Assembly (NCBI RefSeq): GCF_900091625.1
Contig: NZ_FMIC01000002.1
Location: 4,526,001-4,590,000, forward strand
DNA length: 64,000 nt
Direction: 5' to 3'
Origin: Micromonospora peucetia
Lineage (GTDB): Bacteria > Actinomycetota > Actinomycetes > Mycobacteriales > Micromonosporaceae
The notes under the pieces are model-generated. The model was not told the DNA's origin. It saw only the letters and a program-made list of their open reading frames with translations, and made no database searches. Numbering within the stretch: position 1 is the first letter of the stretch; every line of letters begins with the position of its first letter. Made by a program: the position numbers and the translations under genes. Positions 18,332 to 27,577 of the stretch are shown piece after piece.

Positions 18332-19398
18332 GACTTTGCCGGGCCCTGCCCAAAGGAGACAGGCACCCGACGAAACGTCGATCGGTGGCCGGGGTGACCT
18401 CGGGTCGCTACGCTATCGTAGCCACTCGCCGGCTGAGGGTGAATACCATTCGGCACCGCATGGAATGTGCCCGTTGGTAACCGCGAAGAAACGGTACTTC
18501 ATGCGCTGACAACGGATATGAGCGCCGTTTGCAAATGGTGCGGAAATACTGCGAACGATTTTCGTGGTAATCCTTGTTGACGCTGCCCCCAGGCAGCGCG
18601 ATGGGCTACTCGGTGAAGTGCCAGCGCGACACCATCGCAGAGCGCGCGGGTGCCGACGCCGGCTGCGCGGTGAGGCGCATTGCCCCGACTGCGGCGCAGA
18701 CAACGAGGGTCCGCGACAGCCGGCGTGGAAGCACGGCGGGCAACAGGTCTCCCTCGCGAGGGGTGCGGCAAATCGGGGTATCGGCATCGTCGATGCGTCA
18801 CATACCTGATGCCCGGCGTCGCCGGAGAGCGACCCATCGCGATCACGTACCGGACCATGACGTGCGCCGGTGGCAGCCGAACCCGTTTGCTCGGTCAACC
18901 GGTCCCATGGCCGTGACCCGGCCTCCACTGCCGACGACAGCTCACCGTGCGGTCCTCGGCAGAAGCCTTATCTGAACGGCATCGCGTCAAGGCCCGGGAG
19001 GCGTTACGGCAATGATTCGACGTGGTGTGAAGCCCGTTCTCAGGCACTTCTGGAATGGATGGTCGATCGACGCCGGGCAGGCAGCAGTAATAGTTTGTAC
19101 CCATCTATAGCGTTACCGTCAGCAGCGGGTGGCCGGTCCCGCTGGCAGCGGCGAGCATCGATATCTACTCCTAACTTCATGTGTGCGCTGAGTGCTTGCT
19201 TGCATGCGGAGGGTCTTGCCCGCCTCCAGGAGGTCCGCTAATCTGTCTCCGGGTCAAGGGCTTTACAAGCATCGATGGAGACGGTGTTCAGGGACAATTT
19301 CGGCGACCATTCCCTGTCGTGGTCGAGCTGATCAGAGTTGTTGTTGTCTCTAATTGTTTCGCCATTCCTTAGTCGTCGAACCGTCGTCGGGGGTTTTC
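18332..19398. other. Gene-poor interval before the AraC regulator
   Basis: More than 1 kb without a gene I can support. Open frames here are short, overlap on both strands and show no domain. GC is lower at 18410-18580 and 19190-19390 than elsewhere. The last 200 bases should hold the promoter of the AraC-type regulator. The region lies between an ISAs1 relic and the beta-tyrosine block and probably marks the junction between them. Confidence 0.4.
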
Positions 19399-20211
19399 AT
19401 GGAGGACGTTGCCGAACGGGCCGTACTGCGGGCGATCGAAGCGATGCGTGAGCGGCTGGGCGACGCGCTGACCATCGACGACCTGGCCCGCGCGGCGATG
19501 TTCAGCAAGTTTCATTTCACGCGGATCTTCCAGCGCTCCACCGGCGTCTCGCCCGGTCGTTTCCTGTCGGCGTTGCGCCTGCAGCGGGCCAAGCATCTGT
19601 TGGTTTCCACGTCGATGAACGTCGCGGACATCAGTGTGCAGGTCGGATACAACAGCGTCGGCACGTTCAGTTCGCGCTTCAGCCGCAGCGTCGGCATGCC
19701 GCCGACGGCGTACCGGCGCCGCGCCGGGTACGCGGCCGCCATCCAGGCCGCTGCCGACAGTCCGAGCTGCCGGTCGAACGCCCGGCTGTCCTGCCGGCTG
19801 CGCCTGCCCGAGCCGGACGAGACGGTGATCTTCGTGGGCATGTTCGCCCACCAGATCCCGGAAGGGCGACCGGTGCGCTGCGCGGTGCTGGAAGAACCCG
19901 GCCGGGTCACGTTCGACTCGGTGCCGGTCGGCACCTGGTATCTGCTCGCGCAGTCGATCTCACTGGACGGGGCCGGGGCCTGCGCTTGGACGGACATCGC
20001 CGACCGGCCCGTGTCGGTCGCCGCCTACGGCCCCTTCACGGTACGGGCCGACTCCGAGATCGTTGCGGACCTGGAGCTGCGGCCGACCCGGGATCTGGAC
20101 CCACCGGTGTTGCTTGCGCTGCTGGACGTGCGCAAGTACGCGATGGAGCGGCTCGGCGAGGCGCGAAAGGCCACGCGGACGGAATTCGAGCGCATCGCCG
20201 CCGTCGCCTGA
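19399..20211 (+). CDS. AraC-family transcriptional regulator
   Basis: A 270-residue regulator with the DNA-binding domain at the N-terminus (residues 1-108): two helix-turn-helix units, LTIDDLARAAMFSKFHFTRI with FQRSTGVSPGRFLSALRLQR, and ADISVQVGYNSVGTFSSRFS with VGMPPTAYRRR. Residues about 120-265 form an uncharacterised alpha+beta domain that may sense a ligand (contains TWYLLAQSISLDG and YGPFTVRADSEI). The ATG at 19399 gives the canonical start. It precedes the beta-tyrosine gene row by 220 bases in the same direction and is the obvious candidate for its pathway-specific activator. Confidence 0.9.
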   Translation: MEDVAERAVLRAIEAMRERLGDALTIDDLARAAMFSKFHFTRIFQRSTGVSPGRFLSALRLQRAKHLLVSTSMNVADISVQVGYNSVGTFSSRFSRSVGMPPTAYRRRAGYAAAIQAAADSPSCRSNARLSCRLRLPEPDETVIFVGMFAHQIPEGRPVRCAVLEEPGRVTFDSVPVGTWYLLAQSISLDGAGACAWTDIADRPVSVAAYGPFTVRADSEIVADLELRPTRDLDPPVLLALLDVRKYAMERLGEARKATRTEFERIAAVA

Positions 20212-20431
20212 TCGGCGGTCGGACGCTTCCACGACTTTGCCGGAGCCCCGGGGGCGTGGGTGCAGAGGGTGGAGGTGGACGGACGGCTATGTCCTGAGTG
20301 GAATCCCTCCTCGTGAGCGGTGAGCGGCGGCAATCACGAAGATGCGCGGCCCCCGAGCGGTGATGAGAATCGAGACGCGGCCACGCAGCAGTGCAGTGAC
20401 CATCCGTTCGCAACACGAATAGGGAGCGCAA

Positions 20432-22045
20432 ATGACGACGGTCGGAATCGATGTCGGCGTCGAGCTCGACGGCGAGACGCTCGGCCTCCCAGACCTGCGC
20501 CGCGTCGCCGAGGACCACGCCCCGGTCGCGCTCAGCACGCGGGTGCTGCAACGCGCAGCCGTGAGCCGGGACCAGTTCGAGGAGACCGTGCGGCAGAACA
20601 TCCCGGTCTACGGGGTGACCACCGGCTACGGCGAGATGATCTACATGCTCGTCGACACGGCCAAGGAGACCGAGCTGCAGACCAACCTGGTGCGCAGCCA
20701 CAGCGCCGGCGTCGGCCCGCTGTTGAGCGAGCCCGAGGCGCGGGCCATGGTCACCGCGAGGCTGAACGCCCTCGCCAAAGGGCACTCGGCCGTACGGCCC
20801 GCTGTGCTCGAACGTATCGCGCTCTATCTCAACGAGGGCCTCACGCCGGCCGTACCGGAGATCGGTTCGCTGGGCGCCAGCGGCGACCTCGCTCCGCTCG
20901 CACACGTGGCGAGCTCGCTGATCGGCGAGGGCTACCTGCTGCGCGACGGGGTGAAGACGCCGACCGGCCCGGTGCTGCGTTCGCTGGGCATCGAGCCGCT
21001 GCGGCTGCGCTTCAAGGAGGGCCTGGCGCTGATCAACGGCACTTCGGCGATGACCGGCGTCGGCTCCCTGGTGGCCGAGTACGCCCTGGCGCAGGCGCGG
21101 CACGCGGAGATCGCCGCCGCGCTGGTCATCGAGGTGCTGCAGGGCTCGATGAGCCCGTTCCAGCCGGAGGGCCACGAAGCCCGCCCGCACGCCGGCCAGA
21201 TCGCCAGCGCCGCCAACATGCGCGCGCTGATGAACGGCAGCAGGCTGACCGTCGAGCACGCGGATCTCCGCCGGCAGGTGGCCGCCAGCAAGAAGAACGA
21301 CAACGGCAACGGCTCGGTGTTCCGCTCCGACGTCTTCCTGCAGAAGGCGTACTCGCTGCGCTGCGTGCCGCAGGTGATCGGCGCGGTCCGGGACACCCTC
21401 GGGCACGCCAGGCTCAAGCTCGAGATCGAGCTCAACTCGGCCAACGACAACCCGCTGTTCTTCACCGACCGGGAGATCTTCCACGGCGCGAACTTCCACG
21501 GCCAACCGATCGCGTTCGTGATGGACTTCATGACGATCGCGCTCACCCAGCTCGGGGTGCTGTCCGAACGGCGCAGCAATCGCCTGCTCAGCAAGCACCT
21601 GAGCTACGGACTGCCGGAGTTCCTGATCAAGGGCGAGCCGGGGTTGCACAGCGGCTTCGCCGGCGCGCAGTACCCGGCCACCGCGCTGATCGCGGAGAAC
21701 CGGACGATCGGGCCGGCCAGCATTCACAGCGTGCCGTCCAACGGCGACAACCAGGACGTCGTCAGCATGGGCCTGATCGCCGCCCGCAACGCGCGCCGTG
21801 TGCTGCGGAACAACAACATCATCCTGGCTCTCGAGTTCCTCGCCGGCGCGCAGGCGGTGGACGTCTCCGGGCGCCTCGATCGGCTGAGCCCGGCCGGCCG
21901 GGTCACCTACGACACCATCCGGTCGCTGGTGCCGACCCTCGAGGACGACCGCTACATGGCGGACGACCTCGAGCTGGTCGCCGCCGAACTCGAACGCGGC
22001 ACTCTGATCGATGCCCTCCACAACGCCGGCGTTCGCCTTCACTGA
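20432..22045 (+). CDS. MIO-type tyrosine 2,3-aminomutase / aromatic ammonia-lyase, SgcC4-like
   Basis: A 537-residue enzyme of the HAL/PAL/TAL family with the self-forming MIO cofactor from Ala149-Ser150-Gly151 in GSLGASGDLAPL. The catalytic Tyr60 is in VYGVTTGYG. His90 in NLVRSHSAGVG and Tyr414 in GFAGAQYPATAL correspond to the phenol-binding His/Tyr of the C-1027 tyrosine aminomutase SgcC4, so L-tyrosine is the likely substrate and beta-tyrosine the likely product. Overall it reads like SgcC4 throughout, except for an extra Lys/Asn/Gly-rich stretch near residues 287-296 in a mobile loop. GGGAG precedes the ATG. It heads a close series: the free condensation gene starts 13 bases after its stop. 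A plain tyrosine ammonia-lyase is the alternative. Confidence 0.92.
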   Translation: MTTVGIDVGVELDGETLGLPDLRRVAEDHAPVALSTRVLQRAAVSRDQFEETVRQNIPVYGVTTGYGEMIYMLVDTAKETELQTNLVRSHSAGVGPLLSEPEARAMVTARLNALAKGHSAVRPAVLERIALYLNEGLTPAVPEIGSLGASGDLAPLAHVASSLIGEGYLLRDGVKTPTGPVLRSLGIEPLRLRFKEGLALINGTSAMTGVGSLVAEYALAQARHAEIAAALVIEVLQGSMSPFQPEGHEARPHAGQIASAANMRALMNGSRLTVEHADLRRQVAASKKNDNGNGSVFRSDVFLQKAYSLRCVPQVIGAVRDTLGHARLKLEIELNSANDNPLFFTDREIFHGANFHGQPIAFVMDFMTIALTQLGVLSERRSNRLLSKHLSYGLPEFLIKGEPGLHSGFAGAQYPATALIAENRTIGPASIHSVPSNGDNQDVVSMGLIAARNARRVLRNNNIILALEFLAGAQAVDVSGRLDRLSPAGRVTYDTIRSLVPTLEDDRYMADDLELVAAELERGTLIDALHNAGVRLH

Positions 22046-22058
22046 GGAGAGATCTCAC

Positions 22059-23393
22059 ATGACCACGACTTCGGAAACGCAGCAGGCAACCGCGGCGCTC
22101 TCGCTGCAGCAGCAGTTCCTCTGCATCTTTGCCCAGGGCTTCGAAGCCGGGCCGTTCGGGCCGCACTACACGGAGGTCTTCGGGTGGCGGGTCCGCGGCC
22201 GCGTCGACGTGCAGGCCATGCGCCTGGCGTTGGCCGATGTGGTCGAGCGGCACGAGGCGCTGCGTACCGTGGTGCACCTGGAGAACGGCGGCGCGCAGAG
22301 CGTGCTGCCCGCCGTACAGCCGGAGCTGCTCTTGGTCGACCTGGACGAGCCGCCGGGCGCGGACCGGGACCGGCGCGCCGAGCAGCTCATGATCGAGGCG
22401 GAGACCCGGCCGTTCCCGGTCGACCAGGTCCCGTTGCTGCGGGCTGTTCTCGGCCGCTTCGACGAGCAGGACTCCGTACTGGTTCTGTGCGCCCACCACA
22501 GCGCCGCCGACGTCTGGTCGATCCAGGTGATCCTGCGGGACCTGGCGGAGTCCTACACGGCTCGCGCGGCCGGGAACGAGCCGCAGCTGCCCGAGGTGAC
22601 CCAGTACCGGGACTACGTCGTCGCGCAGCAGGAGGAGGCCGCCGGGCCGACGGTGGCCGCTTCGCGGGCGTACTGGCGCGAAACGCTGCGCGGCGCCAAG
22701 ATCATGGTGGCGCCGGTGCACCGCACCGGGCAGACCCCTGCGACGAGCTATCACCGCTTCACCACCGACGCGCACCTGAGCACGGAGGTGTCCCGGCTGG
22801 CCAAGGCGACGCGCAGCTCGCCGTTCATGGTGCTGCTCGCCGCGTTCACCGTCTTCGTGAACCGTCGTACCCAGGCGACCGACATCGTGGTGCCCACCTT
22901 CGGGCCGGGCCGCCAGCACCGCTTCCAGTCCACGGTCGGATCGTTCTTCAACTTCGTCCCGCTGCGGGTGGATCTGGACGGCTGCCGGACCTTCCGCGAT
23001 GTCGTCGCCCGCACCAGGACGGCCTGCATCGGCGCCTTCTCGCACGAGCTGCCGCTGCTGCACGTGCTCGCCGAGGCGCCGGAGCTGATGTCCTCGGTCG
23101 GCCCCGACGCGGTACCGACCCTGTTCCAGGCCGTCCAGCCGCCCTACCTGATGCAGGGCAACCGGATCGGCGACCTCGAGTACACGGCGATCTGGCGGCG
23201 GGTCATCCAACAGCCGGTCGGCTCCGACACTCCGGACGGCATGATCTGGTCGATGCACCTCAGCAACACCGAAGTGGTCGGCGGGCTCAGCTTCAGCCGC
23301 CACCTGTTCGAACGGGCCGGGGTCGAGGAGCAGGTGGCCGGGTTCCTCGGCGTGATCGGCGAGATGGTGGCCGACCCGGACTCGGCGATCTGA
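22059..23393 (+). CDS. Free-standing condensation enzyme, SgcC5-like
   Basis: A 444-residue single NRPS condensation domain, not fused to A or PCP. The active site is AHHSAADVW, giving His146, His147 and Asp151; the Gly usual after Asp is Val. Later conserved parts include SSPFMVLLAAFTVFVNRRT, FGPGRQHRFQSTVGSFFNF and FSHELPLLHVL. In C-1027 and kedarcidin such free C enzymes transfer the beta-tyrosyl group from a free carrier protein to the core alcohol or amine, forming an ester or amide. Position right after the aminomutase and near the free PCP supports that role here. RBS GAGGAGAG precedes the ATG at 22059. Confidence 0.9.
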   Translation: MTTTSETQQATAALSLQQQFLCIFAQGFEAGPFGPHYTEVFGWRVRGRVDVQAMRLALADVVERHEALRTVVHLENGGAQSVLPAVQPELLLVDLDEPPGADRDRRAEQLMIEAETRPFPVDQVPLLRAVLGRFDEQDSVLVLCAHHSAADVWSIQVILRDLAESYTARAAGNEPQLPEVTQYRDYVVAQQEEAAGPTVAASRAYWRETLRGAKIMVAPVHRTGQTPATSYHRFTTDAHLSTEVSRLAKATRSSPFMVLLAAFTVFVNRRTQATDIVVPTFGPGRQHRFQSTVGSFFNFVPLRVDLDGCRTFRDVVARTRTACIGAFSHELPLLHVLAEAPELMSSVGPDAVPTLFQAVQPPYLMQGNRIGDLEYTAIWRRVIQQPVGSDTPDGMIWSMHLSNTEVVGGLSFSRHLFERAGVEEQVAGFLGVIGEMVADPDSAI

Positions 23394-23404
23394 GGTCCGA
23401 CGCC

Positions 23405-24646
23405 ATGACCGTCACTGAGAGCGCTGTGCGGGGCGCGGCCATGCCATCCGAGCCCGACGTCACCCCGGCCGTGCTGATCGAGCGGGCCAAGGCCATGGTG
23501 CCCGCCCTGGTGGCGCGCCAGCACGAGACCGAGCAGCGAACCTACTACGCCGAGGACACCCATCGGGCGTTCCGGGACGCGGGCTTCTACCGCATCACGG
23601 TGCCCAAGCGGTACGGCGGCTACGAGTTCGGCTTCGACACGTTCCTGCAGATCGCGATGATCCTGTGCCGTGCCTGCCCGTCCACGGGCTGGATGTACTG
23701 CCTGGGGGCGGCGCACTCGCTCTTCGCCGGCAGCATGTTCGGGGAGAAGGCGCAGGCCGAGATCTTCAGCGGCGGCGACTTCATCGCGCCGCTCGTCAAC
23801 GCCCCCTACGGGACAGCCAGGCGCGCCGAGGACGGTGGCTGGATTCTGGACGGCGTGTGGAGGTACTGCTCCGGCGCGCCGTACGCGACCCACCTGATCG
23901 GCAACACCGTGATCGCCGGGGACGACGCGAACCCGCCACGCCGGCTGCTGTTCATCGCGCCCCGCGATCAATGGGAGATGCTCGACGACTGGGGCGGGCA
24001 GCTGGGCCTCAGGGGCAGCGGGTCGCACAGCATCCGGATCTCCGGCGGGCACATCCCCGATCACTTCGGCATCGAGGTCAATTTCGAGGAGATCTCGGTG
24101 ACCGACGGCACCCCGGGGCGCGAGCTGCACGAGCACCCGCAGTACGGGGGTGCACCGGCGAGCTCGATGGCTCTGGAGGGCGCGCACATCGCGGTCGGCA
24201 TGTGCCAGGGCGCGCTCGACGCGTACACGGAGCTGATGTTCTCCCGCACCACGATCCTGCCGCCGTTCCTGCCCAGGGCCGAGGATCCCGACTATCAGCT
24301 CTGGTACGGGCGGGCCAGCGGCATGATCGACGCCGCCGAGACGCTCGTCCTCGCGGCGTCGCGGCGCTGGCACGAGCTGTCCGAGCAGCCGGTCGGGGCG
24401 TTCACCCCCGAGGAAGACCTGCGGATCGCGGTCACCTGTCGAGAGGCCACTGAGCTGGCCTGGCGGGCCGTCGACGAGATTCTCCAGCCAACCGCCGGCA
24501 GCCCGGCCGTACGTGAAGGAACACGCCTCGAACGGGTCTGGCGCGACCTTTCCACCGGGCGTACGCACGCCAGCTCCGCCGTGCTGCTCACCACCGTGGC
24601 CAACCGTGGGTACGCCCAGCTGAGGCTACAGAGCGCACGTCGTTGA
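23405..24646 (+). CDS. Flavin-dependent monooxygenase, acyl-CoA-dehydrogenase fold (group D)
   Basis: A 413-residue protein of the acyl-CoA dehydrogenase superfamily, in the branch with HsaA, DszC and amino-sugar N-oxygenases. It has FRDAGFYRITVPKRYGGYEF, then CPSTGWMYCLG, then GVWRYCSGAPYATH and a helical C-terminal half (VTCREATELAWRAVDEILQP). The catalytic Glu of true acyl-CoA dehydrogenases is not evident. Such enzymes use reduced flavin from a separate reductase and oxygen to hydroxylate aromatic or amine substrates. It begins 11 bases after the condensation gene, so one transcript is likely. It ends at a strong hairpin (24671-24706). Confidence 0.82.
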   Translation: MTVTESAVRGAAMPSEPDVTPAVLIERAKAMVPALVARQHETEQRTYYAEDTHRAFRDAGFYRITVPKRYGGYEFGFDTFLQIAMILCRACPSTGWMYCLGAAHSLFAGSMFGEKAQAEIFSGGDFIAPLVNAPYGTARRAEDGGWILDGVWRYCSGAPYATHLIGNTVIAGDDANPPRRLLFIAPRDQWEMLDDWGGQLGLRGSGSHSIRISGGHIPDHFGIEVNFEEISVTDGTPGRELHEHPQYGGAPASSMALEGAHIAVGMCQGALDAYTELMFSRTTILPPFLPRAEDPDYQLWYGRASGMIDAAETLVLAASRRWHELSEQPVGAFTPEEDLRIAVTCREATELAWRAVDEILQPTAGSPAVREGTRLERVWRDLSTGRTHASSAVLLTTVANRGYAQLRLQSARR

Positions 24647-24670
24647 CCTGCACCAGACGTGTAGTCCCGA

Positions 24671-24706
24671 ACCCGGTCAGTGGTCGTAGGCGACCACTGA
24701 CCGGGT
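24671..24706 (+). terminator. Perfect hairpin terminator
   Basis: A 16-bp perfect inverted repeat (arms 24671-24686 and 24691-24706) with a four-base TAGG loop, 25 bases after the flavoprotein stop. It divides the first part of the beta-tyrosine block (aminomutase, C enzyme, flavoprotein) from the following gene. The remaining bases up to 24963 hold no gene. Confidence 0.85.
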
Positions 24707-24963
24707 GATCAGCGTTCGGGTTGCCGGCCCTGTCGGGCGCGTCGTCGGCCGGGCAGGACCGCGCGGCCAGGGCGGCCCGCGCCAGCTGACCTCTGGTCGG
24801 TGCCGGGGCTTCATCGGAACTTTCATGCGCCGCCGGCGGTCGCATCTCCGCGCTTGCTTCGGCCCTTCCGCAGGGCGGGGGGAGATGGCAGCTCAGGAGA
24901 TGCGTCGCAGTTGCCACGACTGCGAAAGTCGAAGTCGATGGCGTCGAGACTCGAGGAGGGTCA

Positions 24964-26145
24964 ATGGAAACATTCACCACGCTGCCGCGAACCGAGCTGG
25001 TGCGCCGCGCGGCTGAGCTCGGCCCGCTGCTGCGGGCCGAGGCACAACAGTCTGAGCAGGAGCGGCGCCTCACCGCCGGGACGATCGACGCCCTCGCCGG
25101 CTCGGGTCTGTTGCGGATGCGGGTGCCGCGTCGTTTCGGTGGTTTCGAGTCGGATATGCGGACTGTTACCGAGGTGTTGGCGGAGTTGGCGCGTGGTGAT
25201 GGTTCCGCGGCGTGGACTGCGTCGGTGTGGTTGATCAGTAGTTGGATGGTTGGTTTGTTTCCGGCTTCGGTGCGTGAGGAGGTGTTCGCGGATCCGGATG
25301 TGCGGATCAGCGGCATTCTGAGCCCAACTGCGATGGCGGTGCCGGTCGAGGGCGGCTATCAGCTCAACGGTAAGTGGTCGTTCAATACGGGCTGTTTGCA
25401 GAGTGCCTGGAATGTCAACGCCGCGGTCCGGCCCACCCCTGACGGGCAGTTCGAGCCGGTGATGGTGTTGATCCCGATGAAGGATCTGCAGATCGTCGAT
25501 GACTGGCACACCACCGGGATGTGTGGTTCGGGCAGTGTTTCCACGATCGCCGAAAATGTGTTCGTGCCGGAGGATCGACTTTTGCCGATGGGCCCGGTGA
25601 TCGGTGGGGTCCATCCGTTGCAGCAGGATCCGTCGGCGTTGATGTGGCGTGCTCCGTTCATGCCGATTGCCTGTGCGACGGTGGGTGCGGTGGCTTTCGG
25701 GTTGGCCGAGGCGGCCCGGGATGCGTTCATGACGAGGTTGCCGGGCCGGAAGATCACGTACACCGATTATGAGGAGCAGAGCGCGGCACCGTTGACGCAC
25801 CTGCAGGTGGCTGGCGCGACGGTTCGGGTGGATGAGGCTGGTTTCCATATCCGCCGCGTAGCTGAGCTGATCGACGCCAGGGCGGCCTCGGGGGAGGCGT
25901 GGACGATGGAGGAACGGGCCCGGGCGCGTCTGCACCTGGGCGCGGTGTGTTTGCGGGCGAAGGAGGCCGCTGATCTGTTGGCTGGTGCGAGCGGTGGCAC
26001 GTCGTTGCAGCTCGATGTGCCGATCCAGCGGATCGAGCGGGACATCAAGGCGCTGAATCTGCACGCGATCATGCACCCCGACACGAACTTCGAACTGTAC
26101 GGGCGAATGGCCTGCGGGCTCGCCCCCAACACCCAATACCTCTGA
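24964..26145 (+). CDS. Second acyl-CoA-dehydrogenase-fold flavin monooxygenase, with atypical codon use
   Basis: A 393-residue group D-type flavoprotein related in fold to the gene at 23405 but only weakly alike. Features are LLRMRVPRRFGGFESDMRTV, ARGDGSAAWTASVW, GKWSFNTGCLQSAW and a helical C-terminal half ending in LHAIMHPDTNFELYGRMACG. GGAGGG precedes the ATG. The first 170 bases use the normal GC-rich codons, but from about 25130 to 26090 many third positions are T and leucine is often TTG, unlike every neighbour. This suggests recent transfer or recombination of most of the gene. Likely role: hydroxylation or dehydrogenation on the carrier-bound beta-tyrosine; not certain. Confidence 0.82.
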   Translation: METFTTLPRTELVRRAAELGPLLRAEAQQSEQERRLTAGTIDALAGSGLLRMRVPRRFGGFESDMRTVTEVLAELARGDGSAAWTASVWLISSWMVGLFPASVREEVFADPDVRISGILSPTAMAVPVEGGYQLNGKWSFNTGCLQSAWNVNAAVRPTPDGQFEPVMVLIPMKDLQIVDDWHTTGMCGSGSVSTIAENVFVPEDRLLPMGPVIGGVHPLQQDPSALMWRAPFMPIACATVGAVAFGLAEAARDAFMTRLPGRKITYTDYEEQSAAPLTHLQVAGATVRVDEAGFHIRRVAELIDARAASGEAWTMEERARARLHLGAVCLRAKEAADLLAGASGGTSLQLDVPIQRIERDIKALNLHAIMHPDTNFELYGRMACGLAPNTQYL

Positions 26146-26166
26146 ACTCCTGTGAGGAGCAGCGTC

Positions 26167-26421
26167 ATGACCACTCAGCAGCAGCCGGCCACCGCGGACG
26201 TCGCCCAGCGGGTCGCCGCCGTCTGGACCGACGTTCTGGGTCCGGGCTCCGACCGGCCCGGCGCCACGTTCTTCGAGCTCAACGGACAGTCCATCGCCGC
26301 CGTGCAGATCGCCGCGGCGGTCGAGGAGCAACTGGGCGTCACGCTCGACATCGGCGACCTGTTCGAGGATCCGGATCTGGAGACCCTCACCCGGGACATC
26401 CTGGCCCGTACGAAGGGGTGA
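26167..26421 (+). CDS. Free-standing peptidyl carrier protein, SgcC2-like
   Basis: An 84-residue single carrier protein. The phosphopantetheine site is FFELNGQSIAAVQ with the modified Ser; the usual G-G-x-S is N-G-Q-S here. The preceding VWTDVLGPG and following VEEQLGVTLDIGDLFEDP match PCP helices 1 and 3. GAGGAG precedes the ATG at 26167. It would be charged by the free adenylation enzyme at 31878 and serve as platform for oxidation and for the free condensation enzyme. Its stop overlaps a possible GTG start of the next gene, so expression is coupled. Confidence 0.88.
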   Translation: MTTQQQPATADVAQRVAAVWTDVLGPGSDRPGATFFELNGQSIAAVQIAAAVEEQLGVTLDIGDLFEDPDLETLTRDILARTKG

Positions 26422-26426
26422 GTGGG

Positions 26427-27308
26427 ATGGCCGAACTGACCCACGTCGCCCCGGCCACGTCGCTCGACGACGTCGTCGAGATCCTGGAACGCGACGGAGC
26501 GGTGATCGTCGAGGACTTCGTCGACGCCGAGACGCTCGCCGGGCTCCGGGCGGACCTCGGGCCCGGCCTCGAGGCGGCCGGCTACAGCGAGAGCGGCTAC
26601 GACGGGCAGAAGACCAAGCGGCTGTCCAGCCTGTTCCAGCGGTCGCCGCGCCACATGACCAGCGTGGTCCTCCAGCCGCAGTTTCTCGGTGCGGCCCGGC
26701 GCCTGCTGCAGCAGCCCACGCACATGTGGATCGGCAAGGTCCGGATGGAGGTGACTCCGAGCATCCAGGTCAGCTTCACCCAGGCGATCAGAATCGATCC
26801 CGGCCAGGGCCGGCAGCCGTTGCACCGCGACGACGCGATGCATCTGTGGCGGCATCCGGGACCACCGTGCCGGCTGCAGCTGATGTTGGCCATGACCGAC
26901 TTCACCAGCGCCAACGGCGCGACCCTGGTCATCCCCGGCAGTCACCACTGGGACGACGAGCGGGCCCCGGCATACGCCGAGACGGTCCCGGCCGTCATGC
27001 CCGCCGGTTCCGCGCTGCTCTGGCCGGGCGGCGTCTACCACGGGGGCGGAGCCAACACCACGGACTCGCCGCGGCACAGCCTCTCCGTCGCGTTCGACCT
27101 GGGCAACCTGCGGCAGGAGGAGAACCAGTACCTCGCCGTCCCCCGGGAGACCGTGCTGACGCTGCCGGAGGAGGTGCAGCGGCTGCTCGGCTGGGACCGC
27201 TGCCCGCCCGGCCTCGGCCAGGTCGAGACGCAGGACCCGCACCTGCTGCTGGAACAGACACTGGAGGAGCTCGCCGTCCGGCCACGAGGTGCGAATCCGT
27301 TGATGTAG
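26427..27308 (+). CDS. PhyH-type Fe(II)/2-oxoglutarate oxygenase
   Basis: A 293-residue member of the phytanoyl-CoA dioxygenase family. The metal triad is His133-x-Asp135 (PLHRDDAMH) and His205 (GGVYHGGGAN), with Arg216 (SPRHSL) for 2-oxoglutarate. I chose the ATG at 26427, six bases after AAGGGG; a GTG at 26418 would overlap the PCP stop by four bases. Such enzymes hydroxylate unactivated carbons, often on carrier-bound amino acids, and some halogenate, but the Asp ligand is present here so hydroxylation is expected. It directly follows the free PCP, suggesting the PCP-bound beta-amino acid is the substrate. Confidence 0.87.
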   Translation: MAELTHVAPATSLDDVVEILERDGAVIVEDFVDAETLAGLRADLGPGLEAAGYSESGYDGQKTKRLSSLFQRSPRHMTSVVLQPQFLGAARRLLQQPTHMWIGKVRMEVTPSIQVSFTQAIRIDPGQGRQPLHRDDAMHLWRHPGPPCRLQLMLAMTDFTSANGATLVIPGSHHWDDERAPAYAETVPAVMPAGSALLWPGGVYHGGGANTTDSPRHSLSVAFDLGNLRQEENQYLAVPRETVLTLPEEVQRLLGWDRCPPGLGQVETQDPHLLLEQTLEELAVRPRGANPLM

Positions 27309-27577
27309 TGCGCGACCTGGTCGGTCCCGGAAGCAGCCGGTGCGCTCTGCGACAGCAGGCGTACCGGCTGCGTCGTTCCCGCCGTGCGTATTCACGTGCT
27401 CGCCGAATACCGCCAGGGCAAGCGAGAAGTTGCGGCACCCGGCCCGCCGGTGATGGCATCGATGCGCATCCAGGTGTCCTGCCATCACACCGAATCGGGA
27501 GCTTCAAGACAGCGCCGGCGTCGGCTCAAGGCACTCGACGCGGCCGGCGTCAGCCTGCACTGACAAGGAGGGATCCC

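Noticed and set aside
18499..18858. A possible 119-codon gene on the minus strand in the gap before the AraC regulator
   Set aside because: No ribosome site, no family resemblance, and competing frames on both strands.
20036..22042. A 668-codon minus-strand open frame opposite the aminomutase
   Set aside because: Shadow of the MIO enzyme, which is complete and typical on the plus strand.
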